Assembly (NCBI GenBank): GCA_900551235.1 | Contig: URUU01000007.1 | Span: forward strand, 1-58,531 | DNA length: 58,531 bases | Direction of reading: 5' to 3' | Source of the DNA: an uncultured Lachnospiraceae bacterium | GTDB taxonomy: Bacteria > Bacillota > Clostridia > Lachnospirales > Lachnospiraceae | Part shown: one piece after another, positions 1 through 7,059 of the stretch | How positions within the stretch are numbered: position 1 is the first letter of the stretch | Layout: every line of letters begins with the position of its first letter | Translations under genes and position numbers: made by a program | Notes under the pieces: model-generated | Database searches by the model: none | Told to the model about the DNA's origin: nothing | What the model saw: only the letters and a program-made list of their open reading frames with translations

Positions 1-572
1 AGTCTACGGCAAGTACTTATAGGGATAAGGTTCTGAAAACAGAAGATTCGGCAAGTGTGGCCTTAAAGTACAATGACATCATTGCTATGAAGCGAGCGGA
101 AAGAAGTGCTTTGGTAAAAGGTATGGATGTGGTCTATATTTACCACGATACCATTGATGAAGCCAGCCACACTTCGGATACTGCTGTTTTTGCAGCGTGT
201 GACAAGGCGATTTCAGAATTGAAGAATCTTGTGCGTATTATCGTAAATGAATTTGGTGGAACGAATATTCTAATTACGGCAGATCATGGATTTCTTTATA
301 CATACAGTCCTTTGAAGGAAGAGGACAAAGTAGATAAAAGAGGCTTTTTTGATGTGGATGTAACAAACTCTGACATTACAAAAAAAGAAAGTATCAAGCG
401 ATGTGTGGAGTATGGCAGAAGATATGCAATTATGCAGAAGGGTGTGCAACCAGATTACTTGATGCCTGTAAAATTTCTGGGAGGAAATACAGAATTTGAT
501 GGATTTGCGCCGAGAGAAAGTATTCGTATCAAAATGAATGGTGGCGGTATGAATTTTGTGCATGGCTCGTAG
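1..572 (+). pseudogene. pglZ: BREX-type PglZ phosphatase, 3' fragment with truncated C-terminus
   Basis: The reading frame is open from the left edge (frame of base 3) to TAG at 570-572. The encoded fragment carries the alkaline-phosphatase-like core of PglZ: a YIYHDTIDEASH segment followed by NILITADHGFLY, in which Asp and His are metal ligands in this superfamily. PglZ is part of BREX phage-defence systems. The frame stops at NFVHGS, a point where BREX PglZ proteins as I know them continue (NFVHGG followed by a further C-terminal region), so the gene looks cut. No other BREX gene follows, since the hsp20 regulatory region begins 25 bases later. The 5' part and any upstream BREX genes lie outside the window. 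The family call is fairly secure. Truncation is an inference from memory of the family. Confidence 0.7.
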
Positions 573-596
573 CGTTCACAAAATCTTCACAAAAAA

Positions 597-623
597 TTAG
601 CACTCACCACTTGACAGTGCTAA
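597..623. promoter_or_regulatory. CIRCE operator (HrcA binding site)
   Basis: TTAGCACTC at 597-605, a 9-base spacer, then CAGTGCTAA at 615-623. This matches the CIRCE consensus TTAGCACTC-N9-GAGTGCTAA except for C instead of G at 615. It overlaps the -35 box of the hsp20 promoter, the position expected for repression by HrcA. Confidence 0.88.
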
Positions 624-639
624 CATTGCGTGCTATAGT
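611..639 (+). promoter_or_regulatory. Sigma-A promoter of hsp20
   Basis: TTGACA at 611-616, a 17-base spacer and TATAGT at 634-639. The -35 box lies within the CIRCE dyad, so HrcA binding should block RNA polymerase. The resulting leader to the hsp20 start is about 170 bases. It holds no gene, and I see no riboswitch in it. Confidence 0.85.
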
Positions 640-814
640 ACAGATAGAACAAAGGAAGAGGAGAAAGGGAACAGGAAATAAAAAACAGAAGTTCCCGAAA
701 ATCTCAAACCTCCTGAGTCCTGATAAGCGAAAAGTAAATGTAACCGTTCGGTACAGGTCGAAGTATCCGGGATGCGGAAAGGTTACTGGCAATTAGAAAA
801 AGGAGAGATGACTT

Positions 815-1279
815 ATGTTGATGCCGAGTATTTTTGGAGAAAATTTATTTGATGACTTTTTTGGTGATTTCCCATTTTATTACGATAAAGATATGAAGAA
901 CGTTGAGAAGAAACTTTACGGACGCAAAGCCAGCCACGTGATGAAAACCGACATCAAAGAAACAGATAATGGTTATGAGTTGGTTGTAGATCTTCCTGGA
1001 TTCACAAAAGATGAAGTTCAGGCTACGCTTGAAAATGGCTATCTGACCATCAGTGCAGAAAAAGGTCTGGATAAAGAAGAGAAAGAAAAAGAAACGGGAC
1101 ATTACATCCGCAAAGAACGTTATGCGGGAGCCTGCAGCAGAAGCTTTTATGTCGGAGAAGATATCGAACAGGCTGATATCAAGGCTGAGTTCAAACATGG
1201 TATCCTGACTCTGTTTGTTCCGAAAAAAGAAGCAAAACCGGCAGTAGAGCAGAAGAAGACCATTGCGATCGAAGGTTGA
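815..1279 (+). CDS. hsp20: Hsp20/alpha-crystallin family small heat shock protein
   Basis: The 154-residue product is a small heat shock protein, an ATP-independent holdase that binds unfolding proteins in the cytoplasm. An N-terminal arm (MLMPSIFGENLFDDFF) precedes an alpha-crystallin domain from about residue 40 to 140. That domain contains the DLPGFTKDEV strand, a YIRKERYAGACSRSFYV segment and the GILTLFVPK end motif with the conserved I-x-L/V pattern, and a short Lys/Ala-rich tail follows. ATG 815 is preceded by AGGAGAG at 801-807, so this start is preferred. The length is usual for the family. It is monocistronic, with its own CIRCE promoter and terminator, so heat-inducible control by HrcA is expected. 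Confidence 0.95.
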   Translation: MLMPSIFGENLFDDFFGDFPFYYDKDMKNVEKKLYGRKASHVMKTDIKETDNGYELVVDLPGFTKDEVQATLENGYLTISAEKGLDKEEKEKETGHYIRKERYAGACSRSFYVGEDIEQADIKAEFKHGILTLFVPKKEAKPAVEQKKTIAIEG

Positions 1280-1328
1280 TCCTTTTAAAGCAAAGGGATT
1301 GAAAATATCCACCTGATAAAATACAGAG

Positions 1329-1361
1329 ACCCTGGCAGATGAAAATCTGCCGGGGTTTTTT
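1329..1361 (+). terminator. Rho-independent terminator of hsp20
   Basis: A stem formed by CCCTGGCAGAT and ATCTGCCGGGG around a GAAA loop is followed by TTTTTT. A second perfect 7-bp hairpin without a T-run (GTGCGCC-TAAC-GGCGCAC, 1364-1381) comes directly after it. Confidence 0.9.
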
Positions 1362-1472
1362 AGGTGCGCCTAACGGCGCACGTTTCTAACCTGAAATTCT
1401 GGACAATAAAGCCCCAAAATGAATTTCGTTGAAGTAAACTGCGACTGACAGGCTGCATTAAAACGAAGAATG

Positions 1473-1481
1473 TGATATACT
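1473..1481 (+). promoter_or_regulatory. Probable extended -10 promoter of the two-component operon
   Basis: TGATATACT at 1473-1481 is an extended -10 element about 40 bases ahead of the GTG start at 1522. No good -35 box is visible. Confidence 0.45.
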
Positions 1482-1521
1482 GGAAACCTAATGGTAAGTC
1501 TAACAGGAAGGAGCAGGTGCA

Positions 1522-3189
1522 GTGTCAGAGAAAAAGAAGTTTACATTATATGCCGGAAGTGTGGCACTGTGCGTGTGCACTGCAGTTCTGCTTCATTATG
1601 TGTCGGTTGCAGATCCTTATCTGGAATCCGCCTGCCGTCTTTTAAGACCTTTTATTTATATAGGACTTTATGTGGTGTGGGCGATCTCTTTCCGGAAAAG
1701 GATTATCCAGAAAGAAATCCGTCGTTGCCTGACTGCAATCGCAGCAATGATGATTTTCTGGATGTTTATCCGGATGTGCAAATTTGAAATATCGGACGAG
1801 ATGCCGACAGCCTGGCGATACGCCTGGTATTTTTACTATATACCTATGCTGCTGATCCCTACGGTCAGTCTTTATCTGGCCTTTTATATACGGCAGCCGG
1901 AGGGCTATAAATTACCAAAAAGACGATGGCTGCTGTTTCTTCCTGCACTTTTTCTGATCGGAATTGTATTAACAAATGATATGCACCAGTTGGTTTTTAC
2001 CTTTCCGAAGGGAAAACTTGGAGAAGTGTCTTCTTATAAAACAGGAGTTTATGGATATGGAAGAGGGTATTATATTGTAATCGCATGGGAGCTTGGATGT
2101 GCACTGGCGGCACTTTTGATCATTCTGTTAAGATGCAGGAAAATTAAAAATAAAAAAATGGGCTGGTTGCCTTTTGCCGCTTATGGAGTGGCGGCGGCTT
2201 ACAGCATTGCTTATTATCTTGATCTGCCTTTCTGGAAAATAGTTTCAAAAGATATGACAGCCACATTGTGCCTTCTGTTTGCTTTGATCATTGAAAGCTG
2301 CATCCAGTCCGGACTGATCCCCTCCAATACAGGATATGCACAGTTATTTGCAGCATCTACCATTTCGGCACAGATCACAGACCAGAATGGAAAATGCATT
2401 TATCAGTCTCAGGGTTCTGAATATATTGCACCAAAGATCGCAAAACAGGTAATCCAAAGACCTGTCATGTCGGAAAATGGAATTCGGCTGTCAGGGAAAC
2501 CAATCTGGGGAGGCTATGTCTTATGGAAAGAAAATCTCTCAGAACTACAGGAAATTTTAAAAGAGCTGGAAGACCGTAAAGAAGAATTAAAAGATGCAAA
2601 TCTGATTGAAGAAGAAAATCTGAGAACAAAAAAACAAGTAGAAAAACTTTCCGTCCAGAATCAGCTGTATGATAAAATACAGAAACAAACAGCAAGACAG
2701 AGTACGCTTTTGGCGAAATTCATGGAAGCATATGCCATGGAAGAAAATGAGAAGGAAAGAAAAAAAATATTAGGGAAAATTGTTGTGATCGGAGCCTATA
2801 TAAAAAGACGCAGCAATCTTATCCTTATCGCAGAGCAGAGTGCAGTGTTTCCGATAAGAGAGCTGGAATTATGCTTCAGGGAAACGATAAGGAGTCTGGA
2901 ATGGAATCATGTGGAAGCAGCTTTTGTCACTTCTCTGGATGAAATCCGAAGTGAGGATGCCATGCAGATTTATGATTTTCTTGAGGCAGTCATTGAAGAA
3001 TCACTCGAAGATCTGTCGGCATTCAACCTGAATCTCAAACGCAGGGATGAAGAGATCCTTATGTCTTTGAGTGTGGAATGTAAAACAAATCTGCAAAAAG
3101 TTGCCGGACGATACCAGGCTTATGCAGAGCAGGATTTTGACGGTGCATGGCTGCTTTCCCTGGTACTGAAAGGGGGTCATGATGAATGA
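1522..3189 (+). CDS. 7TM-type membrane sensor protein lacking a visible kinase ATPase domain
   Basis: The 555-residue protein starts with seven to eight hydrophobic helices over about residues 8-270, resembling the histidine-kinase N-terminal 7TM domain of Clostridia. A small PAS-like segment (ITDQNGKCIYQSQG) and a long charged coiled coil (roughly 335-400, KELEDRKEELKDANLIEEEN) follow, then a helical region. I see no H-box and no N/G-box ATPase motifs, so this is probably a sensing or scaffold partner rather than a kinase. GTG 1522 has GGAAGGAGC upstream. Its stop overlaps the start of the histidine kinase gene (ATGA, 3186-3189), implying translational coupling and a shared complex in the membrane. 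The ligand is unknown. Confidence 0.7.
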   Translation: MSEKKKFTLYAGSVALCVCTAVLLHYVSVADPYLESACRLLRPFIYIGLYVVWAISFRKRIIQKEIRRCLTAIAAMMIFWMFIRMCKFEISDEMPTAWRYAWYFYYIPMLLIPTVSLYLAFYIRQPEGYKLPKRRWLLFLPALFLIGIVLTNDMHQLVFTFPKGKLGEVSSYKTGVYGYGRGYYIVIAWELGCALAALLIILLRCRKIKNKKMGWLPFAAYGVAAAYSIAYYLDLPFWKIVSKDMTATLCLLFALIIESCIQSGLIPSNTGYAQLFAASTISAQITDQNGKCIYQSQGSEYIAPKIAKQVIQRPVMSENGIRLSGKPIWGGYVLWKENLSELQEILKELEDRKEELKDANLIEEENLRTKKQVEKLSVQNQLYDKIQKQTARQSTLLAKFMEAYAMEENEKERKKILGKIVVIGAYIKRRSNLILIAEQSAVFPIRELELCFRETIRSLEWNHVEAAFVTSLDEIRSEDAMQIYDFLEAVIEESLEDLSAFNLNLKRRDEEILMSLSVECKTNLQKVAGRYQAYAEQDFDGAWLLSLVLKGGHDE

Positions 3190-4463
3190 TGAAAGCATTT
3201 GGAAGCTGTCCGCCGGAATATCGGATCATGGCAGTCTGGATTTTCATTTTTCTGACATTGCTGTATATGATTCTGCTCATCTGTGAGGGAACAGGGGAAA
3301 GAAAAAAAAAGGCGATGCTGCAGGACAGCCTGTTGCTTATAGCTGCTTTCCTGATAACGTCCGGGTTATGTGTGCGGCAGGAATTTTATGGAGAAAAGGA
3401 TTTCATGGTATTCTTAAAAATGCCGTATGGAATCCTGATCATTATGTGGATCTGCGGATTTTTATTTGCGGGAATACAGGCATTTGGAATTTATAAACGT
3501 CGCACAAACTGTCTGAGGGAAAATGCGATCCAGGAAAGTCTGGACAATTTGCCGAGCGGAATCGGATTTTTTGACAGGAACGGAATGCCGAAACTGATGA
3601 ACCGGAAAATGTATCAGCTTTGCCGGAATCTGGCAGGCAGGGATATCCAGAACATCACAGAATTGCGGGAAGCACTGAGACGGCCTCTTAAAGATCATGT
3701 ATTTTATGATTTTGATCTGAAAGTATACTGCTTTTCAGACGGAAGCGTATGGAAATTTTCAGAGAAAGAGATCATTACGGCAGGTGGAGATCGATTTTCT
3801 CAGTTCCTTGCTTCAGAAGTATCAGAATTATGTCAGAGCAAGGCATTGTTAAAAAAAGAAAATCAGAAGCTTCAGGAAATGTCGGCGGCTATGAAAGCAC
3901 TTTCCAAAAATGTCGTAACTCTGACCAGAGAAGAAGAGACATTATCTATGAAAATGAGAGTGCATGATAATCTGGGATACAGCGTGCTGGCAACACAGCG
4001 AATGTTGATGCGGGAATCCGAAGAAGATCGTGATATGTTTCTCTCGCAATGGAAGCAGACATTAGACCTGCTGAATAAGGATAATGAGTCTGTTGAAGGA
4101 GAACAGCTGCACAGGCAGGTGCAGGAAAGGGCGAAAGTTCTGGGAGTAAAAATCATTTATACAGGAGAAAAAGTCTGGGAATCTCATATATCTGAACTGA
4201 TGGATATCATACTTTTAGAGGCACTTTCCAATTGTGTCCGCCATGCAGGAGCAAGCGAACTGTATGTGAAATTCAGTATTGAAGAGCAGGAGTGGGTCAT
4301 GGTGCTCACGGATAATGGACAGAAACCGGAAAAAAACATCAAAGAAGGCGGAGGGCTATCCGGTATACGAAAAAGGGTGGAGCAATGTGGAGGCAGCATG
4401 AGGATTGCTGCAGCCCCACGGTTTTCGATAACCGTTAAGCTTTTAAGGGAGGTGCGGAGATGA
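3186..4463 (+). CDS. Membrane sensor histidine kinase (NarL-partner type)
   Basis: The 425-residue protein has three N-terminal membrane helices (about 12-32, 47-62 and 79-101). A PAS-like linker follows (about 115-200; SGIGFFDRNGMPKLMNR), then a coiled coil and a dimerisation/phosphoacceptor segment with RVHDNLGYS, in which His260 is the likely phosphoacceptor. A short HATPase_c domain ends the protein: LLEALSNCVRHAGA supplies the N-box (Asn349), LTDNG the G1 box (Asp376) and GGGLSGIRKRV the G2 box. This arrangement matches kinases that phosphorylate NarL/LuxR-type regulators, and such a regulator is the next gene. The genes overlap on both sides by ATGA, so the three form one operon. Confidence 0.88.
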   Translation: MMKAFGSCPPEYRIMAVWIFIFLTLLYMILLICEGTGERKKKAMLQDSLLLIAAFLITSGLCVRQEFYGEKDFMVFLKMPYGILIIMWICGFLFAGIQAFGIYKRRTNCLRENAIQESLDNLPSGIGFFDRNGMPKLMNRKMYQLCRNLAGRDIQNITELREALRRPLKDHVFYDFDLKVYCFSDGSVWKFSEKEIITAGGDRFSQFLASEVSELCQSKALLKKENQKLQEMSAAMKALSKNVVTLTREEETLSMKMRVHDNLGYSVLATQRMLMRESEEDRDMFLSQWKQTLDLLNKDNESVEGEQLHRQVQERAKVLGVKIIYTGEKVWESHISELMDIILLEALSNCVRHAGASELYVKFSIEEQEWVMVLTDNGQKPEKNIKEGGGLSGIRKRVEQCGGSMRIAAAPRFSITVKLLREVRR

Positions 4464-5083
4464 TACGGGTACTTATCGTGGAAGATCAGCGTATGGCAAG
4501 GGAAGATATGGAAAATTATATTCAGTCCAGTGGGAGATACTCTCTGGAAGCTTCCATCACAAATGCAGCTATGGCAGAAACTGTGTGCAGACAGAGCAGG
4601 TGTGAACTTGTCCTGATGGATGTCTGTACAGAGGATGATGAGAGCGGTCTTGTGGCAGCAGAGCAGATTAAAAAAACGATGCCTCAGATAAAGATAATTA
4701 TCGTGACTTCTTTAGCAGAGTGCAGTTTTATTGAGAGGGCACATAAAGCAGGAGTAGAAAGCTTTTGGTATAAAGATGCCGGAAAAGAAGAGCTGCTGGA
4801 GGTTATGGACCGCACGATGAAAGGAGAGAGTGTCTATCCGGACGCTCCGCCGACGGTGATGATCGGAACGGCGAAAAGTTGTGATTTTACACAGGGGGAA
4901 CTGGCTGTCCTGCGATTAGTGGTGGAAGGAGAATCCTACAAAAAAATCGCAGAGAGTTTGTGCATATCACCGGAGACAGTAAAATGGCATATTAAAAATA
5001 TGCTGCAGAAAACAAATTTTGATTCCAAAACAAAACTGGCGGTAGCTGTTACAAAGAAAAATCTGATTATAAACGGATTTTAA
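4460..5083 (+). CDS. NarL/LuxR-family response regulator
   Basis: The 207-residue protein has a receiver domain (residues 1-120) with the acidic pair in VLIVEDQ and phosphoacceptor Asp54 in VLMDVCTED, plus a C-terminal LuxR-type helix-turn-helix (about 145-200; LAVLRLVVEGESYKKIAES and ISPETVKWHIKNML). ATG 4460 overlaps the stop of the kinase gene. A terminator follows at once, and 67 bases after the gene lies a palindrome (5150-5167) that is a good candidate for its own binding site in front of the next operon. The phosphorylated protein would be expected to activate transcription. Confidence 0.92.
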   Translation: MIRVLIVEDQRMAREDMENYIQSSGRYSLEASITNAAMAETVCRQSRCELVLMDVCTEDDESGLVAAEQIKKTMPQIKIIIVTSLAECSFIERAHKAGVESFWYKDAGKEELLEVMDRTMKGESVYPDAPPTVMIGTAKSCDFTQGELAVLRLVVEGESYKKIAESLCISPETVKWHIKNMLQKTNFDSKTKLAVAVTKKNLIINGF

Positions 5084-5090
5084 AAAATGA

Positions 5091-5134
5091 AAAATCCCAT
5101 TGCTTTCCTGATAGTGAGGCAATGGGATTTTTTT
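5091..5134 (+). terminator. Rho-independent terminator of the two-component operon
   Basis: AAAATCCCATTGC pairs with GCAATGGGATTTT around a loop of about 14 bases, and the right arm runs into TTTTTTT. Confidence 0.85.
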
Positions 5135-5149
5135 GCAAAAGTACATTTT

Positions 5150-5167
5150 ACTACCCATCTGGGTAGT
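5150..5167. promoter_or_regulatory. Palindromic operator, candidate response-regulator site
   Basis: ACTACCCATCTGGGTAGT is two 8-base arms (ACTACCCA/TGGGTAGT) around TC. A -10-like TATCAT lies at 5189-5194 with no recognisable -35, which puts the dyad centre about 42 bases before the inferred start. That is the usual place for an activator. ACT...AGT dyads are typical of LuxR/NarL-type regulators of the LiaR/VraR kind. Binding by the product of 4460-5083 is inference. Confidence 0.55.
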
Positions 5168-5244
5168 GCTTAAGTCTCAAAAAACAGATATCATAGTAGT
5201 ATGTAAAAGTGAAACGAGTGTAAAAAACAGGGAGGGAACAGAGT

Positions 5245-5628
5245 GTGAGAAAGGTCGTTATCGATATGCAGAATTATTTATTTTCGGATGCCATAGCAAA
5301 GGTGCTCAAATCCTATGATTCTGATTTTTTTATTGAGATGTCAGACACACCGGATAAAACAGCAGAATTATGCAGAGTCATTCAGCCGCATATTCTGATG
5401 ATGGAAATTACAGGTCAAGCATTGTGGTCATTAAAAGAACGTCTGGCAATCTGCCGGGAAGTGCGTAGGTATGCTCCAAACTGTAAATTTATTTTTACAG
5501 TAGATGAGAAAGCAAATGCAGAGACCGCAAAAAAAGTAGTAGAATGTAAAAAAACGGGTCTGATCGACTGTTTCATTTACAATACCATTTCATCCAGCTA
5601 TATGACTGCAGTTCTGGACAGTCTGTAA
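5245..5628 (+). CDS. Stand-alone receiver-like protein with degenerate active site
   Basis: The 127-residue protein has the alternating strand/helix pattern of a CheY-like receiver: MRKVVIDMQNYLFSDAI at the start, PHILMMEITG in the middle and KFIFTVDE near the end. It lacks an output domain. The usual acidic pair is reduced to one Asp (VVIDMQ), and the phosphoacceptor position appears to be Glu54 (MMEITG) instead of Asp, which can mimic phosphorylation. GTG 5245 is preceded by GGGAGGGA. It is the first gene of the operon that continues with the solute-binding protein and the membrane LuxR regulator. A protein-protein role in that pathway is inferred. Confidence 0.65.
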   Translation: MRKVVIDMQNYLFSDAIAKVLKSYDSDFFIEMSDTPDKTAELCRVIQPHILMMEITGQALWSLKERLAICREVRRYAPNCKFIFTVDEKANAETAKKVVECKKTGLIDCFIYNTISSSYMTAVLDSL

Positions 5629-5658
5629 GCTGCAGTCCCGGAAGGAGAAAAGATAAAC

Positions 5659-7023
5659 ATGAGATCTGTTATGAAAAGGATCTGCCTGTCTCTGGCAGTG
5701 ATCGCAGTCCTGATCTTTACAGGGTGCGGGCAGAAAAAAACGAAAGATCCGATCACTGTCACATTGTGGCATGTATATGGCGGACAGACAGAATCACCCT
5801 TAAATGATCTGATTGATCAGTTTAACGAAACGATAGGAAAAGAGGAAAATATATGGGTACAGGTTGGCAGTGTTACGAACACGAATACAATACATGAAAA
5901 TGTACTGGCATCTGCATTTGGAGATCCGGGAGCTTCCGAACTGCCGGATATGTTTGTTTCCTATCCGAAAACTGTTTTGGCTATGCCGGATGACACCGTT
6001 CTTGTAGATTACTGCGATTATTTTACGAAAGAAGAACTGGACGAGTTTATTCCTGCTTTTCTGGAAGAAGGTGTCATTCACGACAGACTTTCTATTTTGC
6101 CGGTAGCAAAATCAACGGAAGTTATGTTTGTCAATAAAACGGCATTTGACCGTTTTGCAAAAGAAACAGGGGCGGATATCGAAGATTTAAGAACATGGGA
6201 AGGGCTCTTTGCGATGTCAGAACAATATGCTGAATGGACAGATAACAAGACACCAAAGATCCCGCATGACGGAAAGAATTTTTTTGTTCATGATTATCAT
6301 TTTAACTATTTTCAGGTAGGCGTAGAGTCATTGGGCGAAAATTTCTTTAAAGGAGAAAATCTGGCTTTTGGACCGGAATTTGAAACGGCATGGGAGCCTT
6401 ATGCAAAAGCGGCACTGTCCGGAGGTGTATGGCTTCGCAGCGGTTATGCGACAGAACCTTTACGTACGGGAGATTCCATCGTGTCAGTGGCTTCCTCTGC
6501 CAGTGTTCTGTACTATTCTGACGAAGTTGCCTATGAAGATAACACATCAGAAAAAATAGAGATTGTCGCCATGCCATGTCCTGTATTTTCCACAGGGGAA
6601 AAGATGGTCATGCAGCGGGGTGCCGGTATCTGTACTGTAAAATCCACACCGGATAAAGAAAAAGCCTGCATCACCTTTCTTAAATGGCTGACAGAAACCC
6701 GGAAAAATGTGGAATTTGTAACCAGCCTTGGATATATGCCGGTAAAGCAGGAGGCTTTTAAGGCCTGCCTTCCGGAAGCAATCAAGGAGCTGAGTGATCC
6801 GATGTATGTCTCGCTTTATCAGGCTTTTCTGGATACGCAGGAGAATTATACATTTTATACGGCTCCGCAGCTGGATTCCTATCTGGATCTGGAAACAAGG
6901 TTTGAAGAACTTGTCAGGCAAGTATTGTCAGTAAAGCGTCAGCAGTGCATAAACAAACCGGAAAATATAGATAAACTTGTCAAAGAGACATTAGCGGATT
7001 TCAAAGTGGCATACACACGATAA
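5659..7023 (+). CDS. Extracellular solute-binding lipoprotein (ABC sugar-type)
   Basis: The 454-residue protein begins with a lipoprotein signal peptide with lipobox LIFTGC (lipidated Cys23). The family 1 solute-binding fold follows, with the typical VTLWHVYGGQTE start and a FLKWLTE segment at about residues 340-350. It should be anchored on the outer face of the membrane and bind a small solute, probably a sugar or oligosaccharide. SD GGAGAA lies ahead of ATG 5659. No permease or ATPase gene lies nearby. The partners are a receiver-like protein upstream and a membrane-bound regulator downstream (37 bases to its start), so a sensing role rather than transport is likely. Confidence 0.85.
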   Translation: MRSVMKRICLSLAVIAVLIFTGCGQKKTKDPITVTLWHVYGGQTESPLNDLIDQFNETIGKEENIWVQVGSVTNTNTIHENVLASAFGDPGASELPDMFVSYPKTVLAMPDDTVLVDYCDYFTKEELDEFIPAFLEEGVIHDRLSILPVAKSTEVMFVNKTAFDRFAKETGADIEDLRTWEGLFAMSEQYAEWTDNKTPKIPHDGKNFFVHDYHFNYFQVGVESLGENFFKGENLAFGPEFETAWEPYAKAALSGGVWLRSGYATEPLRTGDSIVSVASSASVLYYSDEVAYEDNTSEKIEIVAMPCPVFSTGEKMVMQRGAGICTVKSTPDKEKACITFLKWLTETRKNVEFVTSLGYMPVKQEAFKACLPEAIKELSDPMYVSLYQAFLDTQENYTFYTAPQLDSYLDLETRFEELVRQVLSVKRQQCINKPENIDKLVKETLADFKVAYTR

Positions 7024-7059
7024 TGTCTGACCGGATGAATCAGAAGAGGCGACGGGCGT

